Below, piece by piece: positions 1 through 5,139 of a stretch of 5,156 bases of DNA. The stretch covers positions 1 to 5,156 of the forward strand of contig JAGXSQ010000164.1 of assembly GCA_018333395.1 (NCBI GenBank), read 5' to 3'. The position numbers were made by a program, and so were the translations under genes. The number at the start of each line of letters is the position of its first letter. Positions within the stretch are counted from its first letter, which is position 1. The DNA comes from Dethiobacter sp. (GTDB taxonomy: Bacteria; Bacillota_D; Dethiobacteria; Dethiobacterales; Dethiobacteraceae). The notes below the pieces were generated by a model. It had not been told where the DNA came from. It worked only from the letters and a program-made list of their open reading frames with translations, and did not search any database.

Positions 1-1062
1 TGTTTCCTTAAAGATCTGGTGATCGGGATTTTGGAATAAAAAGCCGCTGTCTGCTGTTGCCCTCGCGATAGATCGCCCGGCAATATTCTCCTCCCTGATA
101 CGCACAACCCCACTTAAGGGATTGAGGATGCCGGCAGCCAGTTTTAGCAGTGTGCTTTTGCCCGATCCGTTGGGGCCGTACAGAGCGGCGATCTCTCCTG
201 GAAAAACCGATAAATTAATATCCTTCAGGGCAAAACTGCTGCCGTAGCTGTAGCTGAGCTTTTCCAGGGATAAACAAGGATTGATGCCGCTCTGGTTTCC
301 CGGTTGAACCGCTGCTTCTTCAATGCCCATCCCACGAAATAGACCTTTCCCGTCCACATCGATTCCAACCTGGCGTGCCTGCTCCCATTTTTCGAGGAAT
401 TCAGCTTTTCCACCCTGCCAGGCAATTTTCCCTTCATGTGTCCAGAAATACTTAGCATCCAACGCTTCATATTGGTAGGTGGAGGCAGTGGCGATGAGGA
501 TGGCGGTCCCCTCCGCCGCTGTTTCCTGCAGCAACTGCAGAAATTCTGCAGCGAAAGCAGTGTCCAACTGGGCTAGTGGTTCATCCAGTAAGAGGATCCG
601 GGGTTCGGCGGCCATGGTGACCGCCAGGGCCAGGCGCTGCCGTTCCCCTCCGGAAAGGGTGTGCGTGCCGCGCTTTAGCAATGATTCAAGGTGGAACATA
701 GAAATAAGTTTTTCGAGGCGCTTCCGGCGCTCATCCAACAGCAGGCGCCAATTTTGCAGGATAAAATCCAACTCCTCTTCCGGGGTGGGCAGCAGAAAAA
801 CGTCACTATCCTGCAACACCATCCCCGGCTGATCATTCGAACGGCAGCATCCCTTGACTGTTGCCCTGAAAATCCCCGGGATAAGACCTGCCAAACAGTG
901 CAGCAGGGTAGATTTGCCGCTGCCGTTGCCCCCTGCCAGGATCACAATTTCTCCTGCATGCAATTGGATGTTGACAGCATGCAAAGCATCGTCTGCTTTG
1001 AGGGGGTAGGTAACCGTAAGCTCCTCACAGGATAGGACGCAGTTGAATTGATCTTCAGTCAT
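1..1062 (-). CDS. ecfA: ECF transporter ATPase, double-domain EcfA (partial, C-terminus beyond left edge)
   Basis: This is the ATP-hydrolysing subunit of an energy-coupling factor importer, acting on the cytoplasmic face with EcfT. The frame is open for exactly 354 codons from the ATG at 1062 to the window edge. Domain 1 has Walker A GGNGSGKST (44-52), Q-loop Q84, signature LSGGE (136-140) and Walker B ILLLDEP (156-162). Domain 2 starts near residue 264 with Walker A GPNGSGKST (296-304) and the EcfA-type Q-loop FQNPDHQIF (343-351); its signature and Walker B lie outside the window. Two fused ATPase domains usually give about 500-570 residues in this family, so perhaps a third is missing here. 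An AAGGAG site 10 bases upstream supports the start. The odd point is the switch region of domain 1: it reads ILIATAS (188-194), with alanine 193 where ABC ATPases usually have the H-loop histidine. The gene is last seen of a four-gene operon, 112 bases after ecfT. Confidence 0.94.
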   Translation of the reverse strand, partial: MTEDQFNCVLSCEELTVTYPLKADDALHAVNIQLHAGEIVILAGGNGSGKSTLLHCLAGLIPGIFRATVKGCCRSNDQPGMVLQDSDVFLLPTPEEELDFILQNWRLLLDERRKRLEKLISMFHLESLLKRGTHTLSGGERQRLALAVTMAAEPRILLLDEPLAQLDTAFAAEFLQLLQETAAEGTAILIATASTYQYEALDAKYFWTHEGKIAWQGGKAEFLEKWEQARQVGIDVDGKGLFRGMGIEEAAVQPGNQSGINPCLSLEKLSYSYGSSFALKDINLSVFPGEIAALYGPNGSGKSTLLKLAAGILNPLSGVVRIREENIAGRSIARATADSGFLFQNPDHQIFKET

Positions 1063-1174
1063 GAGATCATTTCTCCTTCCCCGTTGAGTATGAATTCCAC
1101 AGATGATGAATGCGCCAATCATATCAGGCGGGCTTTCCTGTTTGGAGCTCCCGCCCGAAACCGAAATACACGCT
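1063..1174 (-). other. ecfT-ecfA intergenic gap with a GC-rich hairpin
   Basis: This 112-base gap is the longest within the operon. It contains a 6-bp GC stem (1127-1132 with 1150-1155, GGCGGG/CCCGCC) with a further TCC/GGA pairing inside and a 5-base apical loop. No U-tract follows on the minus strand, so it is not a standard intrinsic terminator. It could be an RNA processing or stability element between ecfT and ecfA, or nothing. No convincing promoter or small gene was seen. The ribosome binding site of ecfA sits at the 1063-1080 end. Confidence 0.4.
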
Positions 1175-1963
1175 CTAAAGCAGACGAAACTGTAAAAGCA
1201 AGGCCAGATTTGCGGTGAAGAAAACCAGAGCCGATGCCAGGAGCCAGCGGAAACCTTTGATCCAGGCTGCGAAGGTTTCCTGCTGCGGCGACCTCTTTCC
1301 CCCATCATCGCCATAACCGCGCAAAAGGAGCAGCGCAGCCATCCCCTGGGCCCGGTAAAGGGATTTTATAATAACGGGAATAATCATGAACAGGAAAGCC
1401 CGAAGCTTTTCCGGCAGTGTATGCCAGCTCAAGCCTCGTGTCTGCTGGGCCTGCATGGTAGTTGCCATCTCTTCTTTTAAGACCGGCAGAAAACCAAGCA
1501 GGAGAAGCATGATCAGCCCAATATCTTTGTGCCAGCTGCTGAAGTAACGGAACACTTCTCCCAGAGGGGTGCTCACAAGGAAAAGCTGCGCCAGGACAAC
1601 AATGCCCAAAAGGCGCAGCGCTACGGTGCTACCATAAAGAAAACCCTCGAAACCAAACCAGTACCAGGTTGTGATATTGGCCGGGTTGAGCAGGCTGTGA
1701 AAGAAAACGATATAAAAAGAAAAAAAGACAAAAGGCTTGATGCGCCTTAGCAAAATATCCCTCGGACCTGCCAGCAAGGCTCCAGCCTGTAAGATAAACG
1801 TATTCACAAGCAGGACATAAAAGTTTGCCGACAAGATGAGCCCCAGCAGCAGCAGCACTACGGAGAGGAACTTTGTTTTTACCGGAACGCGGCGCCAGTA
1901 ATCTTTTGTGTTGGCCCTATACAAACCCTCCATGGTTCCATGTTCATCAATGCCTGTTGTCAT
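1175..1963 (-). CDS. ecfT: ECF transporter transmembrane coupling protein EcfT
   Basis: EcfT is the membrane scaffold that links the substrate-binding S-component to the ATPases. The 262-residue product is in the normal range for the EcfT/CbiQ family. After a charged N-terminus come hydrophobic segments around 33-56, 76-93, 110-131, 147-163, 189-203 and 239-259. The two coupling-helix motifs that grip the ATPases are visible as QQTRGL (173-178) and LLRGYG (213-218); both keep the central Arg-Gly, though the usual alanine before Arg is Thr or Leu. The ATG overlaps the TGA of the upstream S-component gene by 4 bases (ATGA), and no good ribosome binding site precedes it, so translation is probably coupled. 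A later ATG at codon 11 is possible but has no better site. Family assignment is firm; the substrate is set by the partner S-component. Confidence 0.93.
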   Translation of the reverse strand: MTTGIDEHGTMEGLYRANTKDYWRRVPVKTKFLSVVLLLLGLILSANFYVLLVNTFILQAGALLAGPRDILLRRIKPFVFFSFYIVFFHSLLNPANITTWYWFGFEGFLYGSTVALRLLGIVVLAQLFLVSTPLGEVFRYFSSWHKDIGLIMLLLLGFLPVLKEEMATTMQAQQTRGLSWHTLPEKLRAFLFMIIPVIIKSLYRAQGMAALLLLRGYGDDGGKRSPQQETFAAWIKGFRWLLASALVFFTANLALLLQFRLL

Positions 1964-2538
1964 GCTTGTGGTGTTTGTTTATTTTTTTTGCTCTCCGTAA
2001 ACATCTTCCATTGGGCCGGCAGGCTCCGGACAATGAACATGACCAGGTAAGCGGAAAGGGCTTTGTCAACAAAATTGGTAGGGATGCGGGCCAAAAAAGC
2101 GCTGGCAAAAATTCTTTCAGAGCTTCTCAGCAGGATTCCATAAAGAATATCCACCCCGCCCCCGGTGAGCCCGCCGAACACATAAACGGCAATGGGAGTG
2201 CCTACCAGGGGGGCTGCAAACGCCAGGATTATCCCAACGAGCAGAGGCGTTACATAATCCTCAAACCCTCTTTTTAGAGCGATAAAGCCAACGATTAGAC
2301 CGATAACACCGTTCACAATACCGAAGGGAATGGTGGTTGGATTACCCACGATACCCTGGAAAACGTTGCTGAGCACCCCGGTTAAAGCCCCCAGCCAGGG
2401 ACCTAGCAGGACCGCAGCCAGCATGGTACCTATCGTATCAAGAAACAATGGTATTTTGATCGCCGATGCCAGCGTGCCTCCCACAATATTAATGCCGATA
2501 CCCACTACGATAATGGCAATCTTCAAACGCTTGTCCAA
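1960..2538 (-). CDS. ECF transporter substrate-specific S-component, CD3073-like
   Basis: This is a 192-residue, very hydrophobic protein with about six membrane segments, as expected for the substrate-binding subunit of an ECF importer. The region IPLFLDTIGTMLAAVLLGPW (29-48), followed by a Gly-rich helix with LTGVLSN (52-58), and a late FVDKALSAY (156-164) are the kind of S-component signatures I associate with the CD3073 family; I rank that subfamily call below the general S-component call. The start is TTG at 2538, chosen because GAGGTG lies about 8 bases upstream and the preceding desulfidase gene ends only 24 bases away. The stop overlaps the ecfT start. The basic, polar tail (SKKNKQTPQA) is cytoplasmic by the usual positive-inside rule. 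The substrate is unknown from sequence. Its position directly behind a TudS-like desulfidase points to a sulfur-containing heterocycle or similar small molecule. Confidence 0.88.
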   Translation of the reverse strand: MDKRLKIAIIVVGIGINIVGGTLASAIKIPLFLDTIGTMLAAVLLGPWLGALTGVLSNVFQGIVGNPTTIPFGIVNGVIGLIVGFIALKRGFEDYVTPLLVGIILAFAAPLVGTPIAVYVFGGLTGGGVDILYGILLRSSERIFASAFLARIPTNFVDKALSAYLVMFIVRSLPAQWKMFTESKKNKQTPQA

Positions 2539-2562
2539 AAATAATCACCTCAAAGTAAAGTA

Positions 2563-3105
2563 TTAAGCCAATAAATTCTTTAATCTCTCCAGTGCAAAGT
2601 CCGCATTTCCCTCGTCCACTTCAATAAACTTTGTCTTTAGCCCTCCCTCCTGCAGCATTTGCTGGAATACCTCAATGAAGATGCCCGCTTCGCTGGCAAG
2701 GTATCCCTGCGGTAGAGAGGCGCCGCTTGTTCCAAACTCACCTCCCCACCCGGCCCGAAATGTATGTTCCACGCCGCAGGACGGACTTCCCTTTATCCCC
2801 AAAACCGCAGGCAGGACATATCCATGAGCGACATAATCGCAAAGCTGGTTCACTATTGGTTGCATGATGTAGCGGCAGTGATCGCGGAAAAAAGGATTAT
2901 CATACTGATCCTTCGATTGCCCCCAGCGGGCGCTGCCGCAGAATGAATGTTCGGGGCAGGGTAGCTGTAGCAATCCCACATCGTAATTCAGTAAGAATTC
3001 GACCACCGGCTTGAAGACGGGCCCGTAGCGAACCCCGCCCCTGATTTTGCTGTTGGCGTTCAGCAGGCAGTGGCAGAGCAGGATTATTTTACCTTCTTGC
3101 TGCAT
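2563..3105 (-). CDS. TudS/DUF523-related putative desulfidase, CD3072-like
   Basis: This 180-residue protein is probably cytoplasmic: there is no signal peptide or membrane segment. The DUF523 family includes TudS, a thiouracil desulfidase that uses a [4Fe-4S] cluster held by three cysteines to remove sulfur from thiolated uracil. The three expected cysteine motifs are present and in order: CHCLLN (11-16, ligand probably C13), LPCPE (48-52, C50) and GSPSCG (106-111, C110). Further cysteines at 11, 56, 77 and 89 are outside the core set. A Gly/aromatic stretch FRAGWGGEFG (116-125) follows the third motif and may mark the subfamily. The ATG at 3105 has GAAGGG five bases upstream. It is the first gene of the operon, 24 bases ahead of the S-component, which suggests it acts on whatever that transporter brings in. 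Family membership is strong; the true substrate and the CD3072 subfamily name are inference from memory. Confidence 0.87.
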   Translation of the reverse strand: MQQEGKIILLCHCLLNANSKIRGGVRYGPVFKPVVEFLLNYDVGLLQLPCPEHSFCGSARWGQSKDQYDNPFFRDHCRYIMQPIVNQLCDYVAHGYVLPAVLGIKGSPSCGVEHTFRAGWGGEFGTSGASLPQGYLASEAGIFIEVFQQMLQEGGLKTKFIEVDEGNADFALERLKNLLA

Positions 3106-3128
3106 ATTAGCCCTTCTTTCTAAACTGC

Positions 3129-3167
3129 TAGCTCAGATGATACCAATTTTATCATCTGTTTACCAAT
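3129..3167 (-). promoter_or_regulatory. Promoter with overlapping operator-like dyad ahead of the desulfidase-ECF operon
   Basis: On the minus strand TTGGTA (3166-3161) and TATCAT (3142-3137) are separated by 18 bases and give a reasonable sigma-A promoter, with a start near 3130 and a leader of about 25 bases. A perfect 8-bp inverted repeat, CAGATGAT at 3134-3141 and ATCATCTG at 3151-3158 (9-base spacer), covers the -10 element and part of the spacer. In addition the heptamer ATTGGTA occurs twice in direct orientation, exactly 20 bases apart (3167-3161 and 3147-3141). A repressor bound here would block the promoter. The regulator is not in the window. The hairpin has no U-tract, so it is better read as DNA than as a terminator. 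Confidence 0.55.
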
Positions 3168-3225
3168 ACATAATCGTAATACAAATACCACGCCGTATTG
3201 AGGATTTCTATGAGGAAAAACCTGC

Positions 3226-3264
3226 AAAGAAAAAAGACCCCCGTCTCTTCTGAGACGAAAGCCT
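3226..3264 (-). terminator. Strong intrinsic terminator upstream of the desulfidase operon
   Basis: Read on the minus strand, 3264-3252 pairs with 3247-3235 to give a continuous 13-bp stem: six Watson-Crick pairs next to the loop, then a lower part with four G-U wobbles. The loop is AGAA. Six T residues follow at once (3235-3230), then CTTT. No protein-coding gene on the minus strand ends just before it. It therefore ends either a small RNA or a regulated leader. It sits about 120 bases before the desulfidase start and just upstream of the second promoter. Confidence 0.75.
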
Positions 3265-3371
3265 TCCCACAAATAGGATTATTCTCTTTTCCAAATCTAG
3301 CCTGCGATGGGCGGTCCTTGATGCAAAGGTTGCAATCCTCAAAAGGCAGTGGGAACGTACCTTTTTGCCTT
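3265..3371 (-). ncRNA. Nested-stem RNA region, candidate leader RNA or small RNA (class not recognised)
   Basis: Between two hairpin terminators lies a stretch that folds on paper into a rod. A 7-bp stem pairs 3349-3355 with 3264-3270 (UUCCCAC/GUGGGAA), and inside it a 6-bp stem pairs 3334-3339 with 3275-3280 (AGGAUU/AAUCCU). The apical part, 3281-3333, holds further small hairpins such as CCUU/AAGG. A competing 5-bp pairing, GCCUU at 3347-3343 with AAGGC at 3265-3261, would break both the outer stem and the base of the terminator. A TTGACA promoter upstream (3443-3471) would give an RNA of about 205 bases ending at the terminator. I see no hallmarks of T-box, SAM, TPP, FMN, cobalamin, purine or glycine riboswitches. 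A 6S-like rod RNA is also possible. No likely protein is encoded in the stretch. Confidence 0.4.
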
Positions 3372-3416
3372 AAAAAGCCGCCGAGGGCTTAATATATGGG
3401 GCTTCGACGGCTTTTA
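3372..3416 (-). terminator. Bidirectional hairpin terminator after the exchanger gene
   Basis: AAAAGCCG at 3373-3380 pairs with CGGCTTTT at 3408-3415. After one mismatch (3381/3407) three more pairs follow (3382-3384 with 3404-3406), leaving a 19-base loop. On the minus strand the stem ends in CTTTTT, and on the plus strand in CTTTTATT, so it can work in both directions. It lies 110 bases beyond the exchanger stop and is its likeliest terminator. The minus-strand promoter at 3443-3471 fires straight into it, so it could also be the first hairpin of the RNA downstream. Confidence 0.6.
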
Positions 3417-3442
3417 TTCGTAACGGTTGCTGCAAAAGTCAG

Positions 3443-3471
3443 GCTATAAGGCAAGTTCCAGCATATGTCAA
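3443..3471 (-). promoter_or_regulatory. Sigma-A type promoter firing into the structured RNA region
   Basis: On the minus strand a perfect -35 box TTGACA (3471-3466) is followed after exactly 17 bases by TATAGC (3448-3443), which matches four of six -10 positions. The start would be near 3436. It lies inside the gap after the exchanger gene and points toward the structured RNA and the desulfidase operon. The box match and spacing are seen directly; activity is inferred. Confidence 0.5.
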
Positions 3472-3478
3472 TCATGAA

Positions 3479-3492
3479 TTACCCCGGGGTAA
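3479..3492. repeat. Perfect 14-bp palindrome TTACCCCGGGGTAA
   Basis: The sequence is its own reverse complement with no spacer. It begins 8 bases upstream of the -35 box of the minus-strand promoter at 3443-3471. A hairpin cannot form without a loop, so a dimeric DNA-binding protein site is the natural reading, in an activator-like position. Nothing in the window names the protein. Confidence 0.4.
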
Positions 3493-3527
3493 CGCTTAGG
3501 GTTAGCATCATCTGCTAGATCACTTCC

Positions 3528-4640
3528 TTACCGGCGGTACCGGCCGTGCCGCTGGTGCCGCCGGTACACGCGGAGTTGATACCAAAACGAAATGACCAGT
3601 GAAAGCGCCGTCAGGGGCAATACAAAATGCAGCACCGCACTATTAAACATCGGCAAAGCGGAGTGACTGGCCGCAGCCAAAACGTGGTAGGTTATGTAAA
3701 TCAGATAGTGGCCAATCAACAGGAAGCCTTCCCAGCGAAAAATCTGCCCGCCGACAAACAAGATAGGGAAAGAAGTCAACGCAACGGCAATCATGACCGG
3801 GAAATCGAAACTGATGGCCGCCGGAGAAACGGGCAGCCCAAGCGGAGCGATAATGGCGCCCAAACCCAGTACCAACAGCAGGTTGAAGATATTGCTCCCC
3901 ACCACATTGCCAACTGCAATTTCACGTTCACCCTTGAAGACTGCTACGACCGAGGTCGCCAGCTCAGGCAGGGATGTGCCAACCGCCACAACCGTCAGGC
4001 CGATGACCAATTCGCTAACATGCAGCCAGCGGGCAACTTCCGACGCACTTTCGACAATCCAGCGCGCGCCCAACACCAGCAATCCCAGTCCCGTCACCAC
4101 CAGTGTGATGTTCAATAGCCAGTCGCGCAAGCGTTTCTGTTTGCGAGGGGCATCTTCCTGTTCATATCCTTGTTCCACCCCACGGCTTTTCTTACGGCTC
4201 CGGCGAATCAGAAACCAAATGTAAAAGAGCAGCGGGCAGAACAGGCTGAAGCCTTCAAAAGTACTAATATGGCCATCCAGAGCAAACAAGAATGTCGTAA
4301 TTGAAGCGACAATCATAATTTGCACATCCTGTTGCAGCACCTGCTTTTTTACCATCAACGGAGCGACGACGGCAGAGACACCAAGAATTAACAGGAGATT
4401 GGCAATATTGCTGCCGACCACATTGCCAATCGCGATGTCGGGCTGCCCCGCCAACGCTGATTGGACATTAATCGACAGTTCGGGCGCACTGGTTCCAAAA
4501 GCAACCACCGTCAGGCCAATGACAAGCGGCGAAATCCCTGCCCGGGCCGCCAGGCGCACCGCGCCGCGCACCAGCAGCTCTGCGCCGGCAACGAGCAGCG
4601 CCAGCCCAGCCACAAACAGAATCCCTGTCAGAAATATCAT
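3528..4640 (-). CDS. Sodium/calcium exchanger, CaCA family (YrbG-like)
   Basis: This is a membrane antiporter that exchanges Ca2+ for Na+ or another cation, usually to export calcium. From the ATG at 4640 it is 370 residues, a little longer than YrbG. Both alpha repeats are intact: GTSAPEL (49-55) with GNVVGSNIANLL (72-83), and GTSLPEL (221-227) with GNVVGSNIFNLL (244-255). The transport glutamates E54 and E226 are in place. About ten membrane helices are split by a charged cytoplasmic loop (about 146-173). The ATG is chosen because CGGAG lies five bases upstream; a TTG six codons earlier (4658) is in frame but has no ribosome site. The tail RYRRHQRHGRYRR is strongly basic and is encoded by an inverted repeat. 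The gene stands alone: the next gene is more than 400 bases away beyond a terminator. Nothing links it to the desulfidase operon except position. The ion specificity cannot be told from sequence. Confidence 0.94.
   Translation of the reverse strand: MIFLTGILFVAGLALLVAGAELLVRGAVRLAARAGISPLVIGLTVVAFGTSAPELSINVQSALAGQPDIAIGNVVGSNIANLLLILGVSAVVAPLMVKKQVLQQDVQIMIVASITTFLFALDGHISTFEGFSLFCPLLFYIWFLIRRSRKKSRGVEQGYEQEDAPRKQKRLRDWLLNITLVVTGLGLLVLGARWIVESASEVARWLHVSELVIGLTVVAVGTSLPELATSVVAVFKGEREIAVGNVVGSNIFNLLLVLGLGAIIAPLGLPVSPAAISFDFPVMIAVALTSFPILFVGGQIFRWEGFLLIGHYLIYITYHVLAAASHSALPMFNSAVLHFVLPLTALSLVISFWYQLRVYRRHQRHGRYRR
3529..3566. repeat. 13-bp inverted repeat over the exchanger stop and last codons
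   Basis: The arms 3529-3541 and 3554-3566 are complementary at 12 of 13 positions (3538/3557 is the exception) with a 12-base loop. The arms are GC-rich, and one overlaps the TAA stop. As a result the protein tail itself is nearly a palindrome (RYRR...RYRR). No T-run follows on the minus strand, so it is not a usual terminator. It may protect the 3' end of the mRNA or be a small mobile palindromic repeat; a second copy was not seen. Confidence 0.5.
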
Positions 4641-4744
4641 CTGGTCTCCGTTCTCCAAAAGTTTGGCTTGATGATAGTCTAAAAAACAAGCAGGACATAA
4701 ATAATAGGGTAATGGAGTTTATTGCATGTCTATCCCCGCCCTCA

Positions 4745-4985
4745 CTACTTCCGCACTTGCATTTTTTTCGCTGCCTTTTCCAGTCCTTCCACGGTAAGCT
4801 CAAACATGGGGAAGACTTCGCGGATCATGTTAAATGCTGCGGGCCAGCATGGTTTTACCCGTTTCCGGTTCACCTTTGATCAGCAAAGGTCTTCCCAGCG
4901 ACACCGCCACGTTCACACTGTTCTGCAGTTCTTCCGAAGCAATATAGTCCGCTGTCCCGCCCAAAAAAGCATTTTGCTCTTGCAA
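4745..4985 (-). pseudogene. Remnant of a MoxR-type AAA+ ATPase joined to the end of a CoxE-like VWA gene
   Basis: Two gene ends lie back to back. The first (4985 to 4830) starts at TTG with AGGAGG 8 bases upstream and encodes 51 residues. These include SEELQNSVNVAV (18-29) and RPLLIKGEPETGKTMLA (32-48), the N-terminus and Walker A of a MoxR-family ATPase; the usual GEPGTGKT has Glu for the second Gly. It stops at TAA right after ARSI. In another frame the DNA goes on with FNMIREVFPMF and LTVEGLEKAAKKM, ending at the TAG at 4745-4747, which I read as the C-terminus of a CoxE-type VWA protein. A full MoxR is about 280-310 residues and the VWA gene normally follows it, so an internal deletion of roughly 2 kb would give this product. 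The MoxR part is firm; the VWA part rests on a short stretch and is less sure. No function is expected. Confidence 0.72.
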
Positions 4986-5007
4986 ACGAACTGCCTCCTA
5001 CCTTTTC

Positions 5008-5036
5008 TTCACTATATTTTTCTGTTGTGCTATTAT
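5008..5036 (+). promoter_or_regulatory. Possible plus-strand promoter leading out of the right edge
   Basis: TTCACT (5008-5013) and TATTAT (5031-5036) are 17 bases apart. They match the sigma-A consensus at four and five of six positions. A start near 5043 would leave a leader of about 110 bases before the ATG at 5154-5156. It lies just upstream of, and faces away from, the MoxR remnant. This region is AT-rich, so a chance match is possible. Confidence 0.35.
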
Positions 5037-5139
5037 TCTTAACAAATGACCCGGAACCCTTCAAAAGGACAGGTTTCCTCGCAAATGAGCAGGAGCTTCG
5101 CCCTTTATCGTGGAACTGTCTTTATCTGCGGTGTATAAA

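Noticed and set aside
225..470. 81-codon minus-strand frame
   Set aside because: It lies out of frame inside the EcfA coding region, which has all the ABC ATPase motifs in another frame.
479..1035. Two overlapping plus-strand frames rich in Arg and Ser (479-832 and 691-1035)
   Set aside because: They are antisense to EcfA, have no recognisable domain, and their composition is that of a shadow frame.
1060..1072. Three-codon mini-frame (ATGATCTCATGA) overlapping the ecfA start
   Set aside because: Its ATG is only about two bases from AAGGAG, too close for good initiation; probably chance.
3226..3300. T-box leader, because the terminator hairpin looks like those of T-box genes
   Set aside because: No GGGUGGNACCGCG-type T-box sequence and no stem I features upstream, and the operon has no amino-acid or tRNA link.
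3265..3371. Cobalamin riboswitch, because CCACTGCC and GTGGGAAGGC resemble B12-box pieces
   Set aside because: The two pieces are about 70 bases apart and the other conserved boxes of the cobalamin aptamer are absent.
3198..3392. 64-codon plus-strand frame in the gene-free stretch
   Set aside because: It crosses terminator and stem elements, has no clear ribosome binding site, and looks like no known protein.
3627..4224. Two overlapping plus-strand frames opposite the exchanger (3627-4118 and 3793-4224)
   Set aside because: Antisense to a well-supported gene with both alpha-repeat motifs; no domain or ribosome binding site of note.
4641..4658. TTG at 4658 as start of the exchanger
   Set aside because: No ribosome binding site precedes it, while the ATG at 4640 has CGGAG at five bases.
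4468..4803. 111-codon minus-strand frame
   Set aside because: It covers part of the VWA remnant in a different frame and then the exchanger start out of frame; no domain visible.
5046..5138. 30-codon plus-strand frame in the right-hand leader
   Set aside because: No ribosome binding site and no recognisable protein; too short to support on its own.
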